From Siphonodentalium dalli (lineage: Eukaryota > Mollusca > Scaphopoda > Gadilida > Siphonodentaliidae): 64,000 bases of DNA. Positions 1-11,369 of this stretch are shown piece by piece (position 1 is the first letter of the stretch; each line of letters starts with the position of its first letter). The DNA is taken from positions 186,485,122-186,549,121 of the forward strand of contig CP136069.1 of NCBI GenBank assembly GCA_032622095.1, in the 5' to 3' direction. The notes under the pieces were generated by a model. The model saw only the letters and a program-made list of their open reading frames with translations, had not been told where the DNA came from and did no database searches. The position numbers and the translations under genes are program-made.

Positions 1-38
1 TAAAGAGGAAATTAAAGATACACAACTCTTTCAGCACG

Positions 39-303
39 TTAACCCTTTCATGACTGGAGCTTGCTGAAATTTTGCGAAAACATTCTGTCAATGCACTCTT
101 ATATATGGGAGTCTCCCATATATAGGGAGTCTTGCATATCTAAGAGAATACATTGGCCTCACACTATTTACTTTGACCTTATAAGCCAGTGCATTATCTT
201 ATATGTGCGAGGCTCGCTATGGGAGATTGGCATCTATACGAGAATGCACTAACACATGATAATTAATGCTGCACCAGCGCGGCTCCGGTCATGAAAGGTT
301 TAA
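39..303. mobile_element. TTAA-flanked foldback MITE, degenerate
   Basis: The element starts TTAA-CCCTTTCATGACTGGAGC and ends with the matching inverted end GGCTCCGGTCATGAAAGG-TTTAA. TTAA target duplications with ends starting CCC are the pattern of piggyBac-type MITEs. Inside are decayed copies of the hairpin module (CAATGCATTCTCTTATATAT and its inverse) that is near perfect at 8376, 29475 and 45290. There is no coding capacity. The class assignment rests only on TTAA and the end bases. Confidence 0.6.
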
Positions 304-554
304 ATTCACTGGTCTTCGAACGAATTGAACGCTTTTAAGAGCCACTATACAGGGTTCATTTTTTTTTCTATTCTCGGTTCTTGATATTGTCCTCTCAACA
401 TAAGAGGTCTTAAGTTTCCGGTAATAGCTCTGATACCAACATGCATTGTGCGACAGAAGAATTTATGGGTCAAGGTTGATCGATAGATGGTAATTTGTCT
501 GTTTGAGTGTATCGATTTATTTCGCGAAGTCTGCGAACGGACAAAACGAATCCG

Positions 555-955
555 CTGTTAATCATTCCATGACTGGAGCTTTCTTAAATATTGCGAAAAT
601 CCTGTGACAGTGTATGCTCTTATATATGCCAGACTCCCATATGGAACCTCGCTTATATAAGAGAAGACATTGGTCCAACAATATTTACCTCGACCTTGTA
701 GGCCAAGCAGTGCATGCTCTTATATATGCTCCCCATGTAAATGGTTATATTCACTGGTCGCCGAGCGAACTGAACGATTTTAGAGCTACTACTGGGTTCA
801 TCGTGTTTCATTTTCTCGGTTCTTTATCCTTTCCACACAATAAGTCATTAGTTGCCGGTGATATCTCTGATACATGCATAGAGCTTTTGGATCAAAGATG
901 AGCAGGTGGGCATTTTCAGGAGGTATCTTCTCTATCTGTTTGAGTGTGGGATAAT
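555..955. repeat. Diverged tandem duplication of the 39-510 segment
   Basis: The order of landmarks seen at 39-510 recurs here: CATGACTGGAGCTT, a decayed hairpin module, TTCACTGGTC, a TAGAGC(C/T)ACTA stretch, TTTCTCGGTTCTT, and TCTGTTTGAGTGT. The two copies are clearly related but have many substitutions and indels. This is an old segmental duplication of the foldback element with about 200 bp of its right flank. No gene is recognised in it. Confidence 0.6.
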
Positions 956-1280
956 CAAGTATTGCCCACACATATTCTATACCGATATATTGTATCTCAC
1001 GTGACTTTGTTATTGAAACCAAGCTTTCCGATTGGTTGGCTACTCGACTCTATTGGTCGTAGTTATATACTACGCCTTCAAGTCTCTCCCATCGTGCACT
1101 ATGCATATGTAGTTTTGACTACTAAAAATAGTAACGAACACTACATCAAACTTTGTTCTGAAACTACTTGTTATTTCGCCGCTGATCCAAATTAAAGCTT
1201 CAGTAAGGCGAACATCAATTGTCTGAACTTAGTAAAAGTTGAAAATATTAGTTTCCTACTGCTAAATCAAAATTACAAAG

Positions 1281-1551
1281 GTAAATTATAATGAGGTTTA
1301 GAGAGACTTACATTCAGTAAATTATAATGAGGTTTGTAGAGACTTACATTCAGTAAATTATAATGATGTTTAGAGAGACTTACATTCAGTAAATTATAAT
1401 GAGGTTTAGAGAGACTTACATTCAGTAAATTATAATGAGGTTTTAAGAGACTTACATTCAGTAAATTATAATGAGGTTTAGAGAGACTTACATTCAGTAA
1501 ATTATAATGAGGTTTTAAGAGACTTACATTCAGTAAATTATAATGAGGTTT
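1281..1551. repeat. 36-bp tandem repeat core of copy A
   Basis: Units start at 1281, 1317, 1353, 1389, 1425, 1461, 1497 and 1533, the last being partial. Each begins GTAAATTATAATGAGG and ends GACTTACATTCA. Because 36 is divisible by three, the minus strand reads as a repeated 12-residue peptide. That is a by-product of the period and not a gene. Confidence 0.9.
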
Positions 1552-1586
1552 GTAATTTCTGCATTTGTTCGATACAATATAATAAT

Positions 1587-1719
1587 TAGAGCATGACTTG
1601 TCGTGAAATACGCCGATATAGTGCATAGTGCGGTTGTGTATTTCACTCCGCTTCGCGTCGTGAACTACACAACCTCACTATGTACTATATCGGCGTATTT
1701 CACTCCAAGCCATGCTCTA
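1587..1719. repeat. 133-bp terminal hairpin of copy A
   Basis: The arms start TAGAGCATG and end CATGCTCTA, with the arm core TGAAATACGCCGATATAG repeated in inverse. The loop is around the TTCGCGTCG stretch. The hairpin in copy B (15086-15218) is also 133 bp, so this part is conserved while the tandem core varies in length. Confidence 0.85.
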
Positions 1720-1785
1720 TTTATTAAATATTATATATACCCAATTCAGCATCGTCTACACATATGTAAGCATATTATCGTAGCC

Positions 1786-2040
1786 CAAATATACACCCAT
1801 ATACCACCATTTGATTCAGGAACCATACATAATGCCATAATATCAATATTCATATAAGCAAGATGCAAACCCGAATGTCAGAGCTCGGTTCCTTCACATG
1901 AATGATGGGCATAATCACAGATACATCCGTGACGTAATCCCATATATACCCATATACCACCACTTGATCCACTTATGCTCTATTATCAATATTCATATAG
2001 TAAGATGCATTCCCGAATGTCAGAGCTCGGTTTCTTCACG
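1786..2040. repeat. Local tandem duplication, about 155-bp period
   Basis: The stretch with CCCATATACCACCA, TATCAATATTCATATA and CCCGAATGTCAGAGCTCGGT occurs twice, at about 1795-1893 and 1949-2040. It is non-coding. The stretch from here to 2399 shows no other feature. Confidence 0.7.
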
Positions 2041-3230
2041 GGAACCTCACATGTTACTTCCAACAGTGACTATAACAAAATTAAGTCAGATCCCCAAACA
2101 GAGGAACCAATCCTGCAGTGTATTACCAAACAACTCATTACGTGTTCACCCAAATAGTATATAAGTAGCTACAATTCCCAATATATTATGATTACCCGGT
2201 TCCACCTCCGGGTATTGGTCTATAGAGACTCAACTAGTATGATACTCGGGTTATTGGTATACTACCATCTGTATACGTCGCTCGTATATTATTCACAACT
2301 ATTTAATACTCATATATATCTACGTGTTACGTTATCTCACGCAACATTGGCGAACTGGATAGGCAAGTGGCGTGAAACGTCACATTATGTTGAAAGCTAC
2401 ACTGTTAGAAAAAATACCGTCGCTTTAACGGTCTGAGACGGCGCAACATCGCTGCCAACCATTGACGGTTAAACATACCATCAGGCCGTAGCATGTTCCA
2501 CGGTATGAAACCGTTTAAGTAACTGGCAGACCGTAACCAGTAACTGTCAGACCGTTGTATTTTTTACGGTTCAACGCCGTTTAATTAATATCAAGACCGT
2601 AACTAATAAAGGTCAGACCGTTGGTATTTTTCATGGGTCAACACCAATGTTTTGCTCTTAATTTGCTAATTTACCATATAATTAGCCAGGTTCCCATGGT
2701 GACAATATAATTTCCCTGTATGCATTACGATTAATATGTTTTTGAATTGTCGAAACTAGTATTATTCGTTACTGAAAAATACATCTTAATTCTTATGTTA
2801 CGATCATAGTTCCATAGATGAAATGTAAATCATCAATGCATAAAGTGATAGACAATACTATGAAACTTTGTAGTTTGCAGAGGATCAAGCTTGTTATCTG
2901 CCTCGTAGAATTTAATCCGGAAAAAGGCTGCGCTCGCGTAATGTGTTCGCCTTTCACTAACTACTGTATAAATATGGCTGTAAATAATACACGATACTAC
3001 TAATAGCTGATAATCCAACCCATCACTATTTTAAAACATGAATCGGCATGACCTTTTAAGCCATACAAAAAACAAAGCTACATGTTTCACAGTTAAAACT
3101 CAAATTTATCTACAGGTAACAGTAAAATATCTTAATGGCATACTTTTTGGTAACATGTAAGGCGTGAAATTGTCCAGTCACTTGTAAACACAGTTTCTGT
3201 TTTAACAGGTGAATCAGTACATCATGACAA

Positions 3231-3737
3231 TACAGTACCAGTCAGAAGATGTGGTATTTTTAGACGCACCTTTATTGCGATATTGAGCGCTCTTAATTTA
3301 GAAAAAGACGTGATTATAGAACAATACCAAAACTCTGTCGCGCTTATTATTGCAATATTGAATGCAATATATTGCGATACCAAGCGCGCTAAATTTCACA
3401 CAGACCTGATAGTGTTATATTTATATGATAAATACTGTGCATATAATGTACATATAGTGCACATATAGCATTTACAATATAATTATATACATATCGAAAA
3501 CATTGTCTCTATTTATACAATAAACAATATAGAAGAAGCAATAATTTGATTTAAATGTCACAATTTTGAGCGCAAGATGTCACAATATTTAGCGCAAAAT
3601 ATTGAGATATTAAGCGCAAAATTTTGCAATAACATCACAATTGACATGCTTATAAGCGTTTCCACTTGCAATATTATTGCGATAGTGGGCGCGAAAATAG
3701 CGCGGTTAATATACCACTTCTTTTGACTGGTACTGTA
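3231..3737. mobile_element. Tc1/mariner-type MITE nested in the CACTA-like element
   Basis: The left end TA-CAGTACCAGTCAGAAGA is matched by the inverse end TTTTGACTGGTACTG-TA. Further matches run inward (GTGGTAT, then GCGATA-type words). The sequence CAGTACCAGTC with TA target duplication is a classic Tc1/mariner terminus. The interior is a series of short ATTGCGATA and GAGCGC repeats in both orientations, giving a strong folding tendency. It is non-coding. Confidence 0.75.
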
Positions 3738-4137
3738 TATCAATAACAGCTAGTTAGGATTGGAACCTTCAAGACATCAGCATATCCCATAATAACTGCG
3801 CAATGACTAGGCGACAATGTTCTCCTGTAGTCGCACATTTTCCATGAAAATTTAAAGCATGATGCATCAAACTGTATACTGGTATCACAACACGTAGTAT
3901 CAATATCAGTGAGTCAGCCAAAGATAGTGTGATAAGAACATCCAACCAATAGTGTACTCCCGGTAAATTGTCGTAATAACTTGACGATAATATGGCGAAT
4001 GATGACAATGTCTCATATCCACACGTTTCAATGAAAATTGATGAACACGGGATGAATTGGTCCGTGTAATTGTAAAGTTGGAATTGCAGATATGTGATCA
4101 CCCGTCACTGCGCGGCGTCAGTTCATTGTTTACGGTG

Positions 4138-4392
4138 TTGTTGACATTGAAGCTCTTGTGAATAACACTGGTGCGTACAGTACATGTACATGTATATCCT
4201 CTCTTTTAAATGTACATGCATGTGCTTTGAAACAATCAGATTCAGAACTCTCTCAACTGGATTGTCAACATTATAATAGTAATAGCTGCTCGTTGAGTGA
4301 TTCGTTGTTGTCACTATTGGTTGACATCGAAGCTCGTGTTAATTGTACCTGTATCCTCTTGTGTCAGTAAATGTGCCAGTGTTTTGATACTA
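4138..4392. repeat. Imperfect tandem duplication inside the CACTA-like element
   Basis: TTGACATTGAAGCTCTTGTG at about 4141 recurs as TTGACATCGAAGCTCGTGTT at about 4321. Each is followed by a TATCCTCT word and a GTGCTTTGAAAC / GTGTTTTGATAC word. The copies are old and non-coding. Confidence 0.55.
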
Positions 4393-5016
4393 AGCCACAA
4401 CACTGTCAATTTCAAGATCAGCACTGAGTCGAATGAAGTCAGACCCCGGATCATGCCATGAATCGATTGTCATGAATCTCTACTCTCGAATTTAGTGGAA
4501 ATTGTCAATGATTAAGCCGGTTTTCGCAGAATTGAAACTTGTCCGGTTATCAAAGGAACCGAAATCAGACCGTCTTAACAACTGTCCACAATCGAAAAGG
4601 TAACAGTTTCCCAAAAAACAATAGTTTGCGATCAAATACGCAACAAACGATAAATGTCGAAAAAATTATGTGAGTGCTAAAGCGGGAACTTAAGCCCGGA
4701 ATGAGAATAACGGACTTATCAATATACCTACCGACCGCATAACACAGAATAAATGCCGGATTAATAATGCATATTAAATATCAGCAAAGTAAGATTCAGT
4801 CAAACTGTATGGAGTGATTGCCATATATAATATGGTCGCCGATAAACACACTATTGAATTTTGACGGCATGACTTTGAATCACGAAAATATTTAATTTAG
4901 ACAATTTTCATGGGCACATAAAATAAGGGTAAAAATGCGTCAAACTGATGAAACGATATTGGACCGTCGATTATGACGGCTCGAAACCGTCGAACCGACA
5001 GTAATTTCTAACAGTG

Positions 5017-5989
5017 TATACTCCCGACTCCGACTCGTCAATCGAAATATAGCGAATGTTAAGTACACACGACGAATTTAATACACATACATGATGTATG
5101 CACGGATCCAATATTTCTACATATTGTGGCCAGTTATACGCTGACAAAATTGAGTGACATCGACAACAGGTAGGTCACGCATCAATCATGTGGAAACTGT
5201 TCAGCGTTGAATTATTCAAGCTTGGTTGAGGTTATGAAAATGAAATACCGCTTCTGCAAGCAATACCTGCAGTCACATCCCTGACGTAGTCGATTTCACT
5301 GGGCACGTGGATATTGTTTGTGTGTATTGATGCAGTCTCTTTGTCAAATTTTCGTAGGTGTGTCAAATGGACTGACATTGAGGCTCAGCCGGGAGGCTTG
5401 TGAACTTTATTGCTTATATAATACAATAGTTTGGAATTTATTATGACCAACTACACCCTTTTAGGAGAATGGTGCGAGGAATTCGTAGGGTGAACCGGTG
5501 GAGAACTAAGCACACTTTATGTGTATGCATTTGGTGCAATTTCTCCGAGAAATCTCCATTTGCGGTGAACTATAACCAGTTGACTATCGTAACATGAGTA
5601 TCGATGTTATACCCACCTATTTATATGACAGTTATTGTATTTTATTACTAAAAGTTTATCGAGAATAGTGTACAATTACAATCTAAATTCGCGTTCAGAC
5701 GGTTTAGGGAGATTAATTTCGCCTGAAAACATAAGTAACATACATGTAAATTAACGTATATTTGTTGGTAATCTCCAATCGTCTATAAGACATAGTGCGG
5801 GCTTCAAAAATATGTTCCCAATGTACTCGGTGTCTTCGCTATCAATGAAAAATGGGTCTGTTATCCAGAATGTCGTGATAACATAGGTAATACACTATAC
5901 GATTACTGCTATAATTGCAAAAACTTAGTCTGCACAAGAGTTATTTCTTACAATCCCAGCAAATCTCCGAAAATGGACTTAGTCAAACG
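5017..5989. other. Intronic stretch, nothing recognised
   Basis: No long reading frame, inverted ends or clear tandem repeats were seen. By position this is intron 2 of gene C, whose FReD exon must lie to the left of the window. Confidence 0.4.
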
Positions 5990-6970
5990 CTACCGGTACA
6001 GGCCCATCCCCCGTGTGTCATTTTGAACATTGCTTAGCATACTTGATATATCTGGTACCGCAAACCGTTTTTGGAAAGTTTCATTAAAATCCATCCAATA
6101 TCACATAAAATATTACTGAATATATTAGGGGGACATTTTTAGATGGCACCACAAGCACTGACATGCTTCTGAGTGATTGAACGATATGCATTATGTGTTA
6201 GTGACTTCGTCTCGGGGAAAAAGGCCTAATATAAAAAGCTTGAGCCCTCAAAATACATCTGATGGGGAAGTATGCTTTGATCGTATGATATTGCTAACAA
6301 TATTCAAGTTTGCTGACCAATGAAATTCCGGTGGCATGCAATGGTTTCTGTAAGTACTGACTGCTTCAAAAGCCTCGGATAGCAGGTTTAATTTTATTTC
6401 CAAATAAGTATTGTTTTACTTTATATTTTTGGCATGAGAATGCCACATTTTGTCTTTACAAATCAAATGGATTTGTGTATGATGCATACATAGCCCTGTC
6501 CGACTGCCGATCAGTATGTCAGTAGATGCGTATTGACCTGACTATTGGCTAACACAACTACTGAGAACTTACAGGTGAGACCTTGTTAGACAATGCCTGT
6601 GGTACATGTCCTACTGTTTGAAGTGGAATAATTGCATAACTGTAGCACTCCTGGTGCCTATGTAATGAAATTGTACAAATTTTGTCTTCAGGTTGAGCAA
6701 AATATCTGCGAACTCAATAGCTATACAGCTCAGCTATACGTGATTTATATAAGTGTATAACTCGGTAATACATTCCACGTTCTTTGTTTATTAATAAAAA
6801 TAAAATAATGATAAGAAATGACACAACAGTAATCACAGTACATTACACACTAAGTAATATAATTAAGATATTTCTTGACTCATGTTTGATAAATAATTTG
6901 AAGAAGAAAAAAATGAATCGTGCACATGATTTTGTTACCCCATTTATAATAATACGATTAGTTAGACAAT
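5990..6970. repeat. Intron block shared with gene B (62960-63450)
   Basis: Landmarks in the same order and orientation occur here and at 62960-63450: GATATGCATTATGT(G/T)TTAGTGACT, a GGGGAAG stretch, TCAAGTTTGCTGA, AAATTCCGGTG, and a block with AATGACACA(A/G)CAGTAA and CACAGTACATTA. The spacing is longer here. Both lie left of a linker exon on the plus strand, which fits duplication of the host gene including its intron. Confidence 0.65.
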
Positions 6971-7835
6971 CAACCTTACGCAATGTGCTCATTACAACGC
7001 ATTGGATGCAGTAAAACTCGATATCGTTGTCAGCATTCATGGGACGATTGTAGAACAGATTGAAGATTCAAATATGAGCCAGTATTAGCGAAGGTATTAT
7101 TGAGCAAGTTATATTTGGCGGCGAAAAATGGGGTCGATACATGTGCAATAGACAGCGACATCATAGCATATACATAACGCAACATGCAAACGCGGGGCTA
7201 AAATATGTAGTGCCATCCCATCATTCCAGACATCAAACCGTAGTTTCTATCACACTGAATGGCTCTGGACAACCGACCTCACAATACTCTCAAACAATAC
7301 CATTTCACACCCAAGGAATGGACCTGGAATTCACCTCGTTTTAACAATGCATGGATTTGACAACAATAACACCAGATAGCACGTTCAAAATTATCTTGGG
7401 GCTAGATTTGGTGTTTAGGCAGGTTTATACATAGTTTGTTTCACAGAATAAAGCATTGGGATTGGGATAAAATTGTTTCAAGCTTTTTGGCAGTCGATAA
7501 TATTGGCTAAATGGTATGGTGGAATGGCAGATATATTTAGTGACTAGCAAAATAGATAGTGGAACATAATTGGAAACAAGAGTGAAATAGGAATACATTT
7601 GGGATGGTATTCCTAATGGAACAATTATAATTTTTTTTTTAAGTTTCAAATATGGGATAAGTTGGTGGGTTCCAAATGTTGGCAAGGAACAAAATATATT
7701 TTTTCAAGCATGGGGAGGGGTGGGTACCTTGATTTCGGCAATTGGGCCTCGTGTCTGCAAGGTTTTTCTAGACCCCCTTCGCAAAAGTATGAATAGCATC
7801 AAATTCGATATTTCAATGAGAAAATTCGTTCTCAC
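6971..7835. other. Intron 2 of gene C, nothing recognised
   Basis: Non-coding. It holds a T run at 7629-7639 and no inverted ends that could be paired. Confidence 0.4.
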
Positions 7836-7887
7836 CTCTGTAAGGCCACGCTGACTGTCCAGCTGGATCGTTCTTGCATTTGGTCTC
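7836..7887 (-). CDS. Gene C exon 2: 52-nt linker exon of PAN-FReD protein
   Basis: On the minus strand the exon is preceded by a pyrimidine-rich acceptor ending TTTTATTTTCAG and followed by the donor GTGAGAA. Read in phase 0 it gives ETKCKNDPAGQSAWPYR plus one leftover base. The same 52-nt exon occurs at 30022-30073 (gene A) and at the right edge (gene B), with the shared core C-K-x-D-P-x-G-Q and a Y-(R/K) end. It links the PAN-like exon (phase 0 end at 13852) to a FReD exon (expected start in phase 1). The matching FReD exon of gene C is not in the window. No known domain is claimed for these 17 residues; their single cysteine could make an interchain or linker disulfide. Confidence 0.75.
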
Positions 7888-8345
7888 CTGAAAATAAAAT
7901 ACTAGAAATGTAGTTGTTGGAAAATCTACCGAGAAAACATATATAGTCTTTAATTATTGGTAAGATTTTAAGGGTAATCATAATCTCCATTTGGTGAACT
8001 TATCGACCCCAATGACATAGGTGAACAATTAATGTCCAGTTTGAGCACCACAGTCTACTCGACAGCCAGACAGGGACGTAGCTGGAGGATCTTTACTGGT
8101 TAGCTATCACACTTATATCCAACTCTGGAAGTTCACTTACACACCCTCCCCGTTTGAGCTAGCATTTTCCAAATATAACAAACTTTCCATATGTCTGTGT
8201 GATTGAAGGGCGTTCGTTATTCACATATTTGTCGTACACGACATACTCTCCTCTAAATATTGGTTGGAAATTCGAACTATCGGAACAATCTCAACACATT
8301 GTGGCACGAGTTCATTCATTGAAATTAGCTCTGCGTTTATATAGT

Positions 8346-8601
8346 TTAACACTTTACCCAACAGAACGGCCCTGTGCCAATGCATTCTCTTATATATGCG
8401 AGTCGACCATAGGTCGCCTCGCATATATAAGAGAATGCATTGGCCTAAAAAATATCTTTTTTTAACACTTTTTACCATTTTTTCTTACATTCTTTAACAA
8501 TTTTATAATTTTTAATGTGTTAAGCCAATGCATTCTCTTATATATGCGAGGCGACCTATGGTCGACTCGCATATATAAGAGAATGCATTGGCACAGGGCC
8601 C
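8346..8601. mobile_element. Hairpin MITE, right terminus lost
   Basis: Starts TTAA-CACTTTACCCAACAGAACGG, matching the terminus of the elements at 29318 and 45139. It then has two near-perfect 69-bp hairpins (8376-8444 and 8524-8592). The second hairpin is the reverse complement of the first, so the whole core folds as a palindrome made of palindromes. The expected right end TGTTGGGTAAAGGG-TTAA is missing or unrecognisable after 8601. Non-coding. Confidence 0.75.
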
Positions 8602-10013
8602 TTCACCATACCGTTGTTTCAGGCACTACATGTTAACATGATTCTGATCAATTACTGTTACAACCTACCCAACTTATCAAAACAACCATCTAAACAAGGG
8701 ATCACTAGACCCTGGACCCAAGCCAGGAGCGTCATAGTGACGAAGGTTTGATCTTATTGCCCATATTAGCGAGTTATGAAGCGAAAATGGAAAGGTGTAA
8801 CTAGCCGCAGCCATGTGCATGTCCGTTTGTGCATCGCTGAATTAATTGCACTTAATTATACAATTCGTCCGGTTTAATGGAATATTCCTGCTAGTCTTGA
8901 GTGACAGTATATGTAATTTGGTTTACCGAGAAAACAACTTTGAAAAAAGATTCCATGGACTGACCCAAACTCATACATCTAAGTCATCAGTTCAAGATTC
9001 TTCGTCATCCTCTCCAACTTAATAAGACATTGTTCCAATTCCCGTTTTGTTCTGTTTCTTTCACGAGTTGCTGTATCATTAGCATTGCTACCGTAACTAT
9101 ACAATATACACAGCTATATTGCAAAAGACATCAAAAGCCAGTTGCAAGATACTGATGGGTATCATATACATAAATAATCAATACATAAATAAATTAATAC
9201 AGCAAACATAGTTCGTATCAATTAACGCCGTATATGTTGTAACGTGGAAGGGGGTCTTGAATAATCTGTAGCTTGTTGTGGTAGAGTGGCTTGTTTTGCC
9301 TCCAACTCGCCGTTACAAATAATTAAATCTGTGATCTTTCGATCTGTATATCTCTATCTTGATTATGTGATTCTTGTATATTCTGTGTATCTTGGCTGTA
9401 TTCTCGACGTGAAGGCGCTAACCCTTGTGGATCTCTTTTACGTGAGCCCACGGATAGCCAAATTAGGACAGACAAATCCGTTACAAAACGGTATTATTTA
9501 TTAAGAATGATCACAGCATAAGTAGAGATATATACATCAACTATCATAAAGATAGGCCGCTATGGGTCTTGTGTAGGTTTCTATGACTAGAAATGTCTCC
9601 AAGTTAGCCTTCAACTAGCTACACAAATATGGCAGAGTCAACTTTAATTGACCACAAATGACTATTAGGCAATTCTCCAAAAGTCTTAACCAAGTTAGCC
9701 AATGACAGGGGTGACACTCCAAAACCCCACAAATCTTGACAATGAATGCCAATTAAGTCAGTAAAAGTACATCAAAAGTCGGTAAACAGGTCCGGGGCGT
9801 AACTAATTTTTCACATCGACCGAACTTAACTACGCGACAGAATGACCGTTAATCTTGACTTATCTAGAGTGTACCCACTGTAGGTAGCGTCGGTCCTTTT
9901 ATACGACGCGACCCAAAGTGGGTAGTACTACCTACAAAATACCCAAAAGTGATACCCACAACTACATTTGAAGGTAGCAAAGACGTTACCTACACAGCGT
10001 CAGAAATCACTAA
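8602..10013. other. Intron 1 of gene C, nothing recognised
   Basis: No supported exon. The stretch 9890-9990 has a few short repeated words (GTAGTACTACCTAC, ACCTAC). Short open frames here have no domain signature. Confidence 0.35.
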
Positions 10014-10634
10014 GGTAACAACGGAAAAGGCTGAATGCAATCAGGTAACGGGTGATGACGTGCGCATGTCCAAACCACGGGAACATTTCCGGCTTCTTGA
10101 AAACAAGTGACGTCACATGTAAACACAATGCGCGTCTCGTTTCTAATTTTAGTTTGCGATGACACGTGTTTTGATTTAATGGTTTACTCAAATTAACTTA
10201 TAGTTTATTCTATGCGAATTATGATCGATTAGTTTTGCTCAATTTTTTAGGGCTTATAAAAGCTACACATTAAAACACCCAATTTTTGTAGTGATCTAAT
10301 GATCAATTTTATGCTCCAAAACTGTGAAAACCATTTAGGCTAGAATGGACAAACATGCCTCAACGACACAAGTCAAGGATTCAAAGGGCCATAAGTTTAT
10401 TTTCTTAAACAATGTTTTGTTAATACCTTTGCAATTCGTTCAATCTAGTATATTTAAAAGTTTACAGAAAAGGCAGGGCATATTGATGTCAAATTATTGA
10501 GTTACATGACCTCAAATATTCCATTTCATCGCACGATTTCAGTGTCAGACTTAGGTCAACACGACCGCTTTCGCAAGGGTACGCACTACGTTCAGATGCA
10601 CATTTGGCTGAGTCCATATACAATGAGAAATTTG

Positions 10635-10690
10635 TTTGAGAATATAAATTCATAATAATATTTGAGAATATAAATTCATAATAATATTTA
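10635..10690. repeat. 26-bp tandem duplication
   Basis: GAGAATATAAATTCATAATA occurs twice in tandem, followed by ATATTT each time. It lies within the inverted-repeat element. Confidence 0.8.
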
Positions 10691-11369
10691 TGTGTGTGTT
10701 TAATCTGGTGAGGAAATTACTAAAACACTGAATGCTCTAGTTTTTGTTTTACTAATTAGGCCATATAATTAGAAATTAGAATTCTGCGAAATTGGGGACC
10801 CGAAATCAGGTAAACTAGCGTTTTTAAAGGCATACAACTCGAAAAATACTTAACGCATGTGGGATTGGTTTTCAGTTCTGGATTCATAAAATTGAGGTCG
10901 ATAAAATGAACCTGATATTTGTAGGACTTATGAATTAGATATTTTTATATACATCCATGAAAATCCAGAAATGGATGATTTGACCCAATTTTCCAAAATT
11001 TATTTCACAGAATTCACCAATTTCCTTTTTCCCGATTTTTAGTGTGTTGTTTATGGAGCGTTTATGTACTTGTTCCGGCAAAAAGTTTGTCTGCATTTTT
11101 TTATCATAAATGCACTGGACTAGTTTGGACTAGTAGGGAAATTTAAAAAAAATCAATCATGTCAAAACTCAAATTATACATAGTATTAGCTACAAAGGGT
11201 TGTCTTTTTCTTCTTCTGCTTGGTTGTCGGCCTAATACTTAAAGAAAACTCTTTAAGCATTATTTATTGTTTTTATGTTAATTTTAAATTGAAGGCTATT
11301 TCATGCTAAGCCTAAAAGTATAGTCAAAATATGGTCGAGCTTTTTCACATTTATTCCTTATTTGAGCTG

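Larger units (their letters stand above)
987..1730 (+). mobile_element. Helentron-like non-autonomous element, copy A
   Basis: A second copy lies in opposite orientation at 15076-15639, and comparing the two fixes the ends. From left to right the element has a unique head of about 290 bp, a tandem core of 36-bp units, a short spacer, and a 133-bp hairpin near the right end. A unique head, a tandem core of variable number and a terminal hairpin are known from non-autonomous Helitron/Helentron families of molluscs. That class call is inference. Copy A has seven full units and one partial; copy B has about two. No transposase or helicase is encoded. Confidence 0.6.
2400..5016. mobile_element. 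CACTA-like non-autonomous DNA transposon
   Basis: The left end is CACTGTTAGAAA and the right end is its inverse TTTCTAACAGTG, each flanked by TA. Many short ACGGT/ACCGT words sit just inside both ends, for example near 2419, 2508, 2553 and 2605 on the left and near 4568, 4963 and 4987 on the right. Ends starting CACTG/CACTA with clustered subterminal repeats that bind transposase are typical of EnSpm/CACTA elements. The flanking duplication would be only TA, shorter than the usual 2-3 bp of the group. No transposase is recognisable. A second element is nested at 3231-3737. Confidence 0.6.

Noticed and set aside
1273-1626. Open frame of 117 codons repeating a 12-residue peptide (minus strand)
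   Set aside because: It is the translation of the 36-bp tandem core of a transposable element. The period is divisible by three, so the frame stays open by arithmetic, and copy B has only two units.
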